Part shown: positions 10,301 to 16,705 of the stretch, in pieces | Layout: each line of letters begins with the position of its first letter | Numbering within the stretch: position 1 is the stretch's first letter | Origin: Saccoglossus kowalevskii | Lineage: Eukaryota; Hemichordata; Enteropneusta; Harrimaniidae | NCBI RefSeq assembly: GCF_000003605.2 | Contig: NW_003135838.1 | Span: forward strand, 1 to 23,857 | Reading direction: 5' to 3' | DNA length: 23,857 nt | Program-made: the position numbers and the translations under genes | The notes under the pieces: generated by a model | The model's database searches: none | Seen by the model: the letters and a program-made list of their open reading frames with translations, nothing else | Told to the model about the DNA's origin: nothing

Positions 10301-13300
10301 CGGTCAGTGAAAACAGCGCCATCATGCGTTACATTTTTGCATATCAACTCGTGAGATTTCCGATGAAGTGATTGAGGTGTACTCTGGGACAGTCAGACAT
10401 ATTGTTATGCCTCTTGGTCAACACTCATTGCGGTGTGTTTCCAAAATACAGTTTATCCTTGTATACACACGATTTAGGAGGCCATGGGAACGTCCTTTTG
10501 GACACTAGCTGTTACAAAACACAGGGATCATGGTAGAAGAAATTTTTGAAAACAAAATTCTGCAAGGAAATTTACCACAAAAAATAATAAACCACACATT
10601 TTGTATAGAAAAGCAAATGTACAGTAACATACGTGTAAAAACCAACATTGTTTTTACGCTTTTCCCACCCCCTAGGTAAACCCTCAAATATACAACCGAT
10701 ACTGATTATATTGCAGGCCATTTTGTCAGACAATAGCGAGGTCTGCCCTAGAGACTTTCTGTGTAGCGGCATTGTCGGACAATCTATTAAACTATCTCGT
10801 TTTTAAATGTTCGCAATGACCTGTCGTGTTACAGTGTCACCAAATAAGGACATGTTTGCTAACTTGGCGTTATCAAATATTTGTCAATTTGACCTTTTGC
10901 TCTCTCGACACAGATATTCTTCTACGCGACGGAGATTTATGAGATGATTTGGCCAAACAATCCAAGTGCGGTAGAATACGCTACGGTGGGCACTGGCGCC
11001 ATCAACGTCTTCATGACTATAGTCTCGGTAAGTTAAAGAATCAGATTGTGCCTGATTGGCTGCTCAACCCCAACCCCTAACAGTCAGACCAATCAGAGAG
11101 CAGCTTGTTTGTTGACAGGTTTTTTCGACGAATCAATTTATCTTTTATATATTCGATTCAACTGTACGTGAACAGCACGCGCCCCGCAAAGAAGGCATTT
11201 ACAATGAAGTGCGCCTTCTGATAAGCCAAATGACGGATAGATATTGTTCACTTTCCCGGAAGTTGTAAGACCAGGGTGCAGAAATACGCCTGCTTTGTAA
11301 TGGTGAAAAATACAAACATGTCAGTTTGCTGACAGTCGATAGAGGGAATTTTATTTTTTGTGACGTCGATTGGTACGTCTAGAAGCTTAATATCACGCGT
11401 GCAAGTTTACGTTACACCCCAAAACGGCATTCGCGCGCATGCGAAACGCCGTATCTTCGACTTCCGGGAAAGTGGTTTATTGGCTATGAGCGTAAGGAAT
11501 AGCAAAAAAGGATCTGATCACGTGAATATTTTGGTTGTGGGACTGCACATGCGTGCTAATACCTAACATGTCTAATTATGTTTATTGAATACGATTCATT
11601 TCAGGTTTTTATTATTGAGAAAACTGGTCGGCGCAAACTACTTATTTTTCCTTATATAGGTACTGTTATTTTCTGTGGGATAATTACACTATCACTGAGT
11701 TTAACGGTAAGACTTATGACATTTATTATTTATATTATTTATTTATTTATTTTTTGGCGAGTGAAAACAAGATAACATGACCAATACGAAGAGTCATGTG
11801 AAATTTATGACCGTGCACAATTTATAAATAAATATTACTGGTTTATCATGTAGACAATCAACTCTATACTATACATCACACATATAAACGTCCCTCCTTT
11901 ATTTTTTTGTTTTGTTTTTAAAGTATAAATGTACAAATGTCGAAATAGAAATTGAGGGTATTTGGTAGTATTTAAAACCTCTCTAATTAAAATTAACATA
12001 TATGGCGGGTGATAATCACCGAGCGTAATACCCACACCTCGTCCATGAGAAGGTCGGGGTAATTAAATAAATNNNNNNNNNNNNNNNNNNNNNNNNNNNN
12101 NNNNNNNNNNNNNNNNNNNNNNAATAGTAATTCAACAGAAACATTGTCAGTGGTCCATCGCTATGAACTGTGTTCACAGTCGTGCGATGTCGATTATGTT
12201 AGATGTATTCATTTTCGGTGGGATCACAAGTTTTCTAGTGCCAGGTATAATTATAAGGCCTTGCTTCAGGCAATCAGATGTACAGATTCAGACTAACTTA
12301 ACCGTGTTATAATATGAATTACATTAAAGCGCGTTAGTCGTCGCGCCACGCATGTGCGAGATATATGGGGCTCATATAAACAAAGATGTCGACTTTGACT
12401 GTTGCGCGGATCAAAGAGTACGAATTGAGACGTTTCCAAGCTTTAATTAGGCAATTTTCATGTGATTGGAAGGTATCGAAGGAGTCACCGTCGGTAATCA
12501 GTGCAAGTCGCGTCCAGGTCAAACCTCATACTTGTGATTTCCATTTGAAGAACGCATTGGATTGTGGGAAAATCAATGTTTATCAACACAAATGTCGCAC
12601 ATGCGCAGCGGGACGACTACCGCGCTTTAAATATGATATTAAGAGGTTATTGTGGCATTATCTGTACTGGAACGTAAATATGTGACTGTATTATGTTGTC
12701 GTGACGACCTCTGACCCTTGACCAATCGTTGTATTCCTCAGGATCCAAACGAGCAAGATGCGTGGACATTTATAAGTCTGGCCTGTGTATACGGATATGT
12801 TATATGCTTTGCTATTGGTCCAGGTAAGTCATGCCAGTGTATACGGATATGTTACACGCTTTGCTATTGGTCCAGGTAAGCCAAGCCTGCGTGTACGAAT
12901 ATGTTATATGCTTTGCTATTGGTCCAGGTAAGTCATGCCTGTGTATACGATATATGTTACACGCTTTGCTATTGGTCCAGGTAAGCCAAGCCTGCGTGTA
13001 CGCATGTTTTAAATGATTTGCTGTTGGCCAAGGAAATTTAGGCCTGTGTCTACGAATAGTATATGCTTTGCTATTGGTCCGATGTGTTTGTATTAACATA
13101 ACATACAAATAGTTTCACGTGACAGGAATAATGGAGTACATAATTTCCAAACATGATTATGCACCGTATCAATGATTACTGAGTCACACATATAATGTAT
13201 TTATTTCAGGCCCTATACCGTATATTCTTGTTGCCGAGATATGGTCGCAAGGACCACGCCCTGCTGCCATGAGTTTATCCATCCAAGTCAACTGGTGGTG

Positions 13301-14041
13301 TAATTTTGTAGTCGGTCTTACTTTCCCAGTTCTACAGGTAGGTCACAGTTCAACTCGAGAGAACGCTGCAACATAATAACATGCCCTGTTTATAATTTTC
13401 GAGAATGAGCCCAACGCATATTTAACAAGTTTCAGCACCACGGACATGTCTTTATTTAGATATGGATTGATACTGCATGTTTATCACATGTCTGTTTGAC
13501 GCCATCCAAAATCATTAAGCCGTCATATAGGATAATATATCCTAATTACATTGCCGTACAATTTCGATTTTTGGCATTGATAAAAAGAAACGTACACTAT
13601 TCGTATTTTTACAAAATATGTTTACTTGGTTACAAGCTCCATTCCAAATACAAATTTGGCCGCTATTTGGGCAAACATGGTCCGTTGATGGTGCGTGTCG
13701 TGCACGAACCTCGAACGAGCCTGCCTGGTTACTGACGTAATCAAAAAATATATCCAGTCTATCGTCAGATTCGTGTATCAGTTTATGTTGCTTCTTGTCT
13801 TGGTGTCTCGGTTTATTTCTATCCTCTTAGTATTTATTTATACATTGTTTTTTTTTTATTACAGGAGAGCATTGGTGAATTTACCTTTCTGATCTATATG
13901 TGCTTTTTGTTCTGCACTGTTGTATTCACATTTTTCTTCGTACCAGAGACGAAAAACAAAACGTTCGAAGAAATCGTATCTAATTTCCGTAAAGACCCGA
14001 AGCAGCCCGAAGAAGTTATGTTAGCTTTGACAAACCAATAG
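1242..14041 (+). CDS. SLC2A: SLC2/GLUT facilitative sugar transporter, whole gene (12 coding exons, 510 aa)
   Basis: The gene encodes a 12-transmembrane major-facilitator protein that would carry hexose (probably glucose) down its gradient across the plasma membrane. Coding segments are 1242-1325, 5223-5324, 6155-6309, 6667-6791, 7365-7480, 8986-9145, 10115-10302, 10914-11027, 11605-11706, 12742-12823, 13210-13337 and 13865-14041. Every intron starts GT and ends AG, and the phases agree at every junction, giving 510 residues, normal for GLUT proteins. Family marks seen are FGYNTG (50-55), an N-glycosylation site at N69 in the first outer loop, GDxxGRK (109-115), HQL (182-184), PESPR (229-233), QLS (304-306), GRRK (356-359), GPGPIP (408-413) and PETK (479-482). 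The short first outer loop and QLS/GPGPIP motifs point to a class I member. I cannot assign one-to-one orthology to GLUT1, 2, 3 or 4. Introns are 357-1505 bp except intron 1 (3.9 kb). Confidence 0.93.
1326..2007 (+). other. Intron 1, first part: nothing recognised
   Basis: No exon with matching phase was seen. A minus-strand open stretch (1532-1843) has no protein family features. Confidence 0.4.
2008..2227 (+). mobile_element. 220-bp palindromic miniature element with ATAAATACTGTAAA ends
   Basis: The left end ATAAATACTGTAAACGGATT is mirrored at the right end (…CATTTTACAGTATTTAT). Terminal inverted repeats of about 30 imperfect bases extend into TAATTATTCAC / GTGAAAATTA. The interior is AT-rich with repeated CAGTGAA/TTCACTG words. 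Just upstream, CAGTATTTA (1991-1999) and TAAATACTG form a small extra hairpin. Confidence 0.65.
2228..2948 (+). other. Intron 1 AT-rich stretch with a decayed relative of the preceding element
   Basis: From about 2757 to 2948 the words CATTTATTTTCACTGGC, ATGATTTCACTAAC and CTAGTGAATAATTAA resemble the interior of the 2008-2227 element. This suggests an old, eroded copy. Nothing coding was recognised. Confidence 0.35.
2949..3081 (+). mobile_element. TTAA-flanked miniature element, family A, copy 1 (133 bp)
   Basis: The element begins TTAAAGCGCGGTGGTCGTCG and ends …GACGACTGCCGCCCTTTAA, so it has inverted ends inside a TTAA target site. It matches 20204-20336 (inverted) along its full, identical 133-base length. 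TTAA target sites are known for the piggyBac and Kolobok superfamilies; which one supplies the transposase is not shown. Confidence 0.85.
3082..3283 (+). other. Protein-like open stretch after element A1, unassigned
   Basis: Higher-GC sequence open in one frame to a TAG at 3281-3283. It contains [13 protein letters not shown] and begins near a CTTACAG acceptor-like site (about 3086-3092). The composition looks coding, but no family is recognised and no in-phase donor exists. It could be a dead gene fragment or transposon remnant. Confidence 0.2.
3284..3665 (+). other. Intron 1 stretch, nothing recognised
   Basis: AT-rich, no exon, no repeat copy noticed. Confidence 0.4.
3666..3767 (+). mobile_element. 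TTAA miniature element, family A, degraded copy
   Basis: Between TTAA at 3666 and CGCTTCAAA lie GCAGCGCATGTTCGATT, GTTGTATACG, TAGACCCACATCGGACAAGG and CGCGGCAGACGACT. These follow family A in order, with point changes and lost bases. Confidence 0.65.
4043..4575 (+). mobile_element. ~530-bp element with GAGGGG…GCAAGG inverted ends
   Basis: The left end TCTTGTGAGAGGGGAGGCAA is mirrored by the right end CTTGCCCCCTCTTGTGAGAC read on the other strand (AAGAGGGGGCAAGG). The interior is T-rich with recurring TTTTTACAGT and ACGTTGTACGAACAAAA words. The whole is open for 190 codons on + (3964-4536), which I attribute to biased composition. Copies elsewhere would be needed to confirm. Confidence 0.4.
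4635..4712 (+). CDS. Possible alternative first exon of the GLUT gene
   Basis: ATG at 4635 has an AAA-ATGG context and an in-frame TGA three codons upstream (4626-4628). It opens 26 codons, a plausible cytosolic N-terminus beginning M-E-S-S-I-P-S-S. They end exactly at a GTATGT donor in phase 0, the phase needed to splice to exon 2 at 5223. This would give an isoform with a different N-terminal tail. The same frame reads through the donor for another 40 codons, so chance is a real alternative. No promoter evidence was seen. Confidence 0.3.
5223..5324 (+). CDS. SLC2A: GLUT exon 2: TM1 (residues 29-62)
   Basis: The exon encodes the first transmembrane helix and the hallmark Q-F-G-Y-N-T-G-V at residues 49-56, which lines the outer vestibule in sugar transporters. 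It is flanked by TTTCAG and GTAAGT, phase 0 on both sides. Its 3' boundary, just after A-P-S-N, corresponds to a conserved intron position in vertebrate class I GLUT genes (from memory of the family). Confidence 0.95.
5557..5955 (+). repeat. Diverged dispersed repeat word in intron 2
   Basis: Three related copies of TTTGAGTTATCTGGCAATGG plus AATCCTTCC occur near 5558, 5815 and 5915, separated by unequal spacers. TCTCAAGA(A/G)CAA also recurs (about 5509 and 5649). They look like pieces of one old repeated element in the 830-base intron; no exon is present. Confidence 0.45.
6155..6309 (+). CDS. SLC2A: GLUT exon 3: outer loop 1, TM2 (residues 63-114)
   Basis: The exon starts Y-I-E-D-F-L-N-S-S. 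The N-S-S sequon at N69 sits where class I transporters carry their single N-glycan. TM2 follows (about 86-108) and the exon ends inside the conserved GDxxGR motif, with Arg114 split across the intron (phase 2). The donor is GTGCGT at 6310. A pentanucleotide microsatellite begins only 26 bases past the donor. Confidence 0.95.
6336..6600 (+). repeat. Pentanucleotide microsatellite (GCATY/TGTAT variants) in intron 3
   Basis: About 265 bases of five-base units, drifting through GTGTC, TCATC, GCATC, GTATT, GCATT and back. It fills most of the 357-base intron. All three forward frames lack stops for long stretches, producing false ORFs rich in His-Arg-Ile-Ala-Ser. Confidence 0.95.
6667..6791 (+). 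CDS. SLC2A: GLUT exon 4: TM3-TM4 (residues 114-156)
   Basis: The exon completes Arg114 and continues K-G-A-L-L, then TM3 and the first half of TM4. It contains M-G-R-I-I-I-G, where Arg148 corresponds to the conserved TM4 arginine of GLUT1. The acceptor is ATTAG and the donor GTCGGT, a weaker-than-usual site. It ends in phase 1, one base into Gly156. Confidence 0.95.
7328..7401 (+). repeat. 37-bp tandem duplication spanning the exon 5 acceptor
   Basis: Two adjacent 37-base units (7328-7364 and 7365-7401) match at roughly 27-28 of 37 positions. Both begin GCGTC, share CCATCA and TACCT, and are each preceded by an AG (ACAG and CTAG). The second unit is the true start of exon 5. The upstream copy also has an AG acceptor but lies 37 bases away, so using it would shift the frame. 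Confidence 0.7.
7365..7480 (+). CDS. SLC2A: GLUT exon 5: TM4-TM5 (residues 156-194)
   Basis: The exon contains [10 protein letters not shown] (167-176), the conserved acidic/RG inner-loop signature. It also has N-H-Q-L (181-184), where Gln183 corresponds to a sugar-contacting TM5 glutamine in GLUT1, and G-I-L-I-A-Q at the 3' end. Acceptor CTAG and donor GTGAGA fit phase 1 in and phase 0 out. Confidence 0.96.
7649..8003 (+). mobile_element. ~355-bp inverted-repeat element, copy 2
   Basis: The left end TGATTTTCCGTTCAACTGCG is mirrored by the right end GCAGTGAACGGAAAATGG, a cleaner inverted pair than in the copy at 397-749. The interior matches that copy through the full length with small indels. 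It sits in intron 5. Confidence 0.8.
8004..8695 (+). other. Intron 5 stretch with a poly-C tract
   Basis: AT-rich with a run of 14 C at 8471-8484 and several A-runs. No exon or element recognised. Confidence 0.4.
8696..8851 (+). mobile_element. TTAA miniature element, family B, copy 1 (156 bp)
   Basis: The left end is TTAAAGCGGGAGGGTCGTCA; the right end GGTGACGACTCCCCGCTTTAA is its inverse. The interior carries CTCATGGGTAGACGCTTG and TTTGTAAACAATGACACGCT, shared with the copies at 14572, 18353 and 23246. Confidence 0.87.
8986..9145 (+). CDS. SLC2A: GLUT exon 6: TM6 and start of central loop (residues 195-248)
   Basis: The exon begins V-L-G-L after a TACAG acceptor and encodes TM6. It then gives the near-invariant L-P-F-C-P-E-S-P-R (225-233) that opens the large cytoplasmic loop between the two six-helix halves. 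The donor GTGAGT is strong and the exon ends phase 1. Confidence 0.96.
9146..10114 (+). other. Intron 6, no exon; G-rich repeat-like segment
   Basis: A segment from about 9370 contains CACTGGCGGATCCAG, a TG run, 12 G (9405-9416), and CCGGCTGAAGGGGGGAGCGC. It has the look of a dispersed repeat end. The rest is AT-rich without recognised content. Confidence 0.4.
10115..10302 (+). CDS. SLC2A: GLUT exon 7: central cytoplasmic loop and TM7 (residues 248-310)
   Basis: The central loop carries the family's L-x-K-x-x-G-T-x-D-V pattern near its start and ends in TM7 with G-Q-Q-L-S-G-V-N-A (302-310). The QLS triplet is typical of glucose-preferring class I members, while GLUT2 differs here (family knowledge). 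Gln303/304 and Asn309 match sugar-binding positions. The donor is GTCAGT, acceptable but not ideal; the frame requires it. Confidence 0.95.
10303..10913 (+). other. Intron 7, two small palindromes
   Basis: TTTGTCAGACAATA (about 10723) and ATTGTCGGACAATC (about 10773) are near-copies of one palindrome. No exon was seen. Confidence 0.35.
10914..11027 (+). CDS. SLC2A: GLUT exon 8: TM7-TM8 (residues 311-348)
   Basis: After CGACACAG the exon reads I-F-F-Y-A-T-E-I-Y, the position of the F-Y-Y-S-T-S-I-F segment in GLUT1. An outer loop (E-M-I-W-P-N-N-P) and TM8 with G-T-G-A-I-N-V follow. Both boundaries are phase 0; the donor is GTAAGT. Confidence 0.95.
11028..11604 (+). other. Intron 8 with a GC-rich palindrome
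   Basis: An imperfect 29-base palindrome occupies 11424-11452 (arms ACGGCATTCGCG and CGAAACGCCGT). Near the start, GATTGGCTGCTC (11056) faces CCAATCAGAGAGCAGC (11089). These may be traces of inverted-repeat elements; no coding exon was seen. Confidence 0.4.
11605..11706 (+). CDS. SLC2A: GLUT exon 9: GRR loop and TM9 (residues 349-382)
   Basis: The exon contains E-K-T-G-R-R-K-L (353-360), the conserved inner-loop motif between TM8 and TM9, followed by a hydrophobic TM9. The acceptor TTTCAG and donor GTAAGA are good; both ends are phase 0, so either candidate version of the next exon can be joined to it. Confidence 0.95.
11707..12072 (+). other. Intron 9 left of the gap, nothing recognised
   Basis: AT-rich. 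TAATACCC … GGGGTAATTA (12026-12065) form a loose inverted pair immediately before the N gap. Confidence 0.35.
12073..12122. other. Assembly gap (50 N)
   Basis: There are exactly 50 unknown bases inside intron 9. The round size suggests a scaffold placeholder, not a measured length. The candidate duplicate exon begins 28 bases after it, so the arrangement of both sides is not certain. Confidence 0.99.
12151..12244 (+). CDS. Candidate second copy of the TM10 exon (exon 10a)
   Basis: This is an open, stop-free 94-base stretch between a GTCAG acceptor (phase 0) and a CCAG/GTATAA donor (phase 1), the same phases as exon 10. Its translation ends [12 protein letters not shown]. This fits the TM10 helix of GLUT1-type proteins (I-F-G-F-V-A-F-F-E-V-G-P-G) with one codon missing in the GPG motif. 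Upstream it reads A-M-S-I-M-L, aligning with the exon 10 segment A-W-T-F-I-S. Joined instead of exon 10 it keeps the frame; joined with it the frame breaks, as expected for mutually exclusive exons. The polypyrimidine tract and donor are weak. A decayed pseudo-exon or a misassembled paralogue fragment beside the N gap is also possible. Confidence 0.5.
12324..12630 (+). mobile_element. TTAA miniature element, family C, copy 1 (307 bp)
   Basis: The left end is TTAAAGCGCGTTAGTCGTCG; the right end is GGGACGACTACCGCGCTTTAA. The interior has AACAAAGATGTCGACTTTGA and GGAAAATCAATGTTTATCAA, shared with 15453-15668. Its outer ~20 bases resemble families A and B. It lies between the two TM10 exon copies. 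Confidence 0.85.
12742..12823 (+). CDS. SLC2A: GLUT exon 10: TM9-10 loop and TM10 (residues 383-410)
   Basis: After a CCTCAG acceptor the exon encodes an acidic outer loop (D-P-N-E-Q-D) and TM10 up to I-G-P-G, with Gly410 split at phase 1. The donor is an ideal CAG/GTAAGT at 12824. The last ~39 bases of the exon plus its donor are the first unit of a tandem repeat running to about 13080. Confidence 0.95.
12785..13080 (+). repeat. Tandem repeat built from exon 10 3' end plus its splice donor
   Basis: Four good units start at 12785, 12837, 12891 and 12941, and two degraded ones near 12996 and 13046. The period is about 50-55 bases. Each good unit contains GCTTTGCTATTGGTCCAG followed by GTAAG, so intact donors occur at 12824, 12876, 12928 and 12981. 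Units 1 and 3 share TTATATGC and AAGTCATGCC, while units 2 and 4 share TTACACGC and AAGCCAAGCC. This shows that a two-unit block was duplicated. Relative to the first donor the others add 52, 104 and 157 bases, none a multiple of three. Confidence 0.92.
13210..13337 (+). CDS. SLC2A: GLUT exon 11: TM10-TM11 (residues 410-452)
   Basis: The exon reads [11 protein letters not shown] then S-Q-G-P-R-P-A-A, the most diagnostic class I block. Tyr414 stands where GLUT1 has Trp388 (P-I-P-W). The second aromatic, Trp438 in V-N-W-W-C-N-F, matches Trp412. Acceptor TTTCAG, donor GTAGGT, phase 1 in and phase 0 out. Confidence 0.96.
13338..13864 (+). other. Intron 11, nothing recognised
   Basis: AT-rich, ending in a long T-tract before the exon 12 acceptor. 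A 79-codon open stretch (13496-13735) has no family features. Confidence 0.4.
13865..14041 (+). CDS. SLC2A: GLUT exon 12: TM12 and C-terminus (residues 453-510)
   Basis: The exon encodes TM12 (about 457-478), then [12 protein letters not shown] (478-489), the family's end-of-TM12 signature. A 21-residue cytosolic tail follows, ending at TAG 14039-14041. The acceptor has a long T-tract (TTTTTTTTTATTACAG). The tail lacks the extended C-terminus of GLUT4. Confidence 0.96.
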   Translation, partial: ESIGEFTFLIYMCFLFCTVVFTFFFVPETKNKTFEEIVSNFRKDPKQPEEVMLALTNQ

Positions 14042-14571
14042 ATTTAGCGTGATTCACGACACATATCTGAATATGTTCAAGTCAATTTTGCTTTGGTTGG
14101 TAAAATATGATAATACGATTTTTCTGAATAATTTTTTATTCTACTGCAAAAAATATGACATCATTGTACTAACTGTGTTCTTACGTCATCATTGCCTGAA
14201 TTCTATTCAATGTGCTAGTTAATGGTGTTATTGTAATAATTTGAAAGAATGTCCAACAATAGACTAGTAGTATTTGCGGGATTGTGATGCACGTGACATT
14301 GTGTCTGAATACGTCTGTACATTGTAGGCTCGTTCGCTGTTGTCTTGTGCATTTTCAAATACAACTTCAAGTCGATGTATTCAACAATATTACGTAGTAT
14401 AGACATCCGCAAATAGTCTATTTAAAATGTGTGTACATCCTATATGAACAACATATCAAGTGCATTATCTTTTTGCCAAAATGTAAAAAAATACTGTATC
14501 AGACGTGTGCGTATTTTATTCATATATTGCCTGCTTGTATTATCAGGCTACAATTATAATACTACAGTCAG
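14042..14571 (+). other. Probable 3' UTR / downstream flank of the GLUT gene
   Basis: The stretch is AT-rich with no ORF worth calling. No AATAAA occurs before the mobile element at 14572. Polyadenylation either uses a variant signal here or the transcript runs through the element to the AATAAA at 14815. Confidence 0.4.
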
Positions 14572-14742
14572 TTAAAGCGGGAGGGTCGTCACCTGCGCAC
14601 GCGCGGAATTGAGTCCCAAGCGACGATAAATTGAACAACATACGCTAAGAGCGCAAAGTCTCATGGGTAGACGCTTGTTTGTAAACAGTGATACGCTATG
14701 GCCATCTGACGCATGTGCAGGTGACGACTTCCCCAGTTTTAA
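14572..14742 (+). mobile_element. TTAA miniature element, family B, copy 2 (171 bp)
   Basis: The longest family B copy here, TTAA to TTAA, with the same interior words plus AATTGAGTCCCAAGCGACGA. It lies in the 3' flank of the transporter gene and may be transcribed with it. Confidence 0.87.
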
Positions 14743-15452
14743 TACATAACAAATGAATATACACTAAGAACCGTATTGTAGTCTCTACGGTTGTTCATGA
14801 AGAGTCATGTCAACAATAAAATCCGTCATTTCCTGGTAACAACAGTGATTCAAATAAATGTGTGAGATTGACACGTTAAACTGTCTGGGTTTTTTTCGGT
14901 ATGTTTGGCAATCTGCCAAAAAAGGTACTTGCAGTACGAATATAAAAATACACCGATACCTTTGATACCTCCTAATCACCAAAGAAATTGCACAGTTAAA
15001 GCTTGGTAACGTCTCAGTTTGTACTCGTTGATCTGCGCAACTGTCAGAGACGCCATCTTTGTTTATATCTCACGCATAATAATATTTATTAACTCACCAC
15101 ATCTCCCGGTGAAGATAAAAATGGTCAAACATCACAAATAAAGAAAGAATTTCTGCTTTGTTAAATAAATCTATTTGCCCTATATGCTGGGCAATTCAAA
15201 ACAAAGTGTTTTTCATCTTCAACTTTGTTTTGTGTACATTGGTCACGAATTCTAGAATTAACTGCAATGTTTATGTGGCGCGACGACCATCACACTTTCC
15301 CGCATTGTATATGATCTTCAGACAATCTCCCAAGGTAAACATCATATCATAAGGGTTTGGGTCATGTACAATTCATGAGAAATTTTATCCAACGGAATCG
15401 AATTTAGAAACGCATTCTAAAGTGTCTTTGGTTGATTACAATAAAATCAACA
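14743..15452 (+). other. Intergenic, nothing recognised beyond AATAAA signals
   Basis: AT-rich; contains the AATAAA hexamers at 14815, 14853 and 15137. No coding content seen. Confidence 0.4.
14815..14820 (+). terminator. First AATAAA downstream of the GLUT stop codon
   Basis: This canonical polyadenylation hexamer lies about 775 bases after the stop; others are at 14853 and 15137. There is no transcript evidence, and such hexamers are frequent in AT-rich DNA. Confidence 0.25.
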
Positions 15453-15668
15453 TTAAAGGGCAGTGGTCGTTGCGCCAGACATACACGAGATATGGGTCTC
15501 GTATGAACAAAGATGGCGACTTTGACTGTTACGCAGACCGCAAACCGAGACGTCACTAAGCATTAAGTAACAGGCGGTCGCGCTAAGTTCAAAACTCGTA
15601 CTCGTGATTTCCATTAAAAGAGCATTGAATTGTGGGAAAATCAATGTTTATCAACAAGTGCCAGGCAT
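15453..15668 (+). mobile_element. TTAA miniature element, family C, copy 2, right end missing
   Basis: Starts TTAAAGGGCAGTGGTCGTTG and follows copy C1 through AACAAAGATGGCGACTTTGA and GGAAAATCAATGTTTATCAA, with an internal loss of roughly 60 bases. Where C1 has its right inverted end, this copy runs into a (CACTA)n microsatellite. Confidence 0.8.
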
Positions 15669-15670
15669 GC

Positions 15671-15723
15671 ACTACACTACACTACACTACACTACACTAC
15701 ACTACACTACACTACACTACACT
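15671..15723 (+). repeat. (ACTAC)n microsatellite, about 10.6 units
   Basis: Perfect five-base repeat directly abutting the truncated family C element. Confidence 0.97.
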
Positions 15724-16705
15724 CAATTTGTTTAAATATAAATATTTCTTTTCGTGATTACCTCAATTTTGAGTTTGTGCAGTTATCTCGACCTTAACTG
15801 TTGTAACCAGCTTTACGACCGGCGTTCCGCCATGACAACAGCTCGCACAGAGCCAATAATATTATAATATTACATTGTTGTGCGTCCTAGCAACATGACA
15901 GTAAGAAAATAAGGTGTACAGAATAATAAAAATACTTAATTAAATTAGAATGCTACTAGCAAGATTTTTTGTTACATGTGAGCATATTTTAGCGCACATA
16001 TCTGTAGTAATTAGTATATTTTGTGTCAATATCTGTCTATAATTATTTGTTTTAGTATTACTCAACAGTGTGTGATTTTGTTTTGGGTTTACTGTACATT
16101 TTTTTTAGGAAAACCATAAATTATTATGTATAAATTGTCATTTTAGCAGCGGTTTCCATAACCCACTGTTAAACACATTTCCTGGATAAAAGAACATATT
16201 GTCAATTGTTTAATACTTCTATATATCAAAAAGTAAGAAACTATAATATCCTTTTTCACTATATGTCACCGAGTAAAAATATTAGTTTTATATGAAAAAA
16301 AAATCGTAAAATGTTTTAAAACAAACAAAACGTGCAATTTTACTCCAATTTTGTGCACCGTTTTTTTTTCGAACCGAGTACGATGACCCCATATTTTTAT
16401 TCAATTTTCTTCGTCCTCGTGACCTGAAATATCAAATATGTAAAAATAAAGAAAATAACGTTATTTTTTGTTATTTTTGTGTAGCGTTCTATCTTAACAT
16501 ACGCGTTCATATTGACACAGTGTGACAGCATTCGTTTGTAAATCTCTTACGTGAACACGGCAAGAAACATCACCGCGTGTACGCGGAGAGCGGGTACATG
16601 TACATTTCAAGCATTAATCTCATTAGAACGCCTTCACACATTATATTCATTGATTTGTGCTTCTTCCCTTGAGAACACGTCGCATATATATGATCGACAT
16701 TAAAC
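15724..16705 (+). other. Intergenic AT-rich stretch, nothing recognised
   Basis: No ORF, repeat copy or element end was recognised. Long A and T runs are frequent. Confidence 0.4.

Noticed and set aside
12386-12685. 99-codon ORF between the two TM10 exon copies
   Set aside because: It lies mostly within family C element copy 1; copy 2 does not keep the frame.
12812-13108. ORFs on both strands over the exon 10 donor repeats
   Set aside because: They repeat the same ~17-residue block because of the tandem DNA repeat; the forward one is intronic in the supported gene model.
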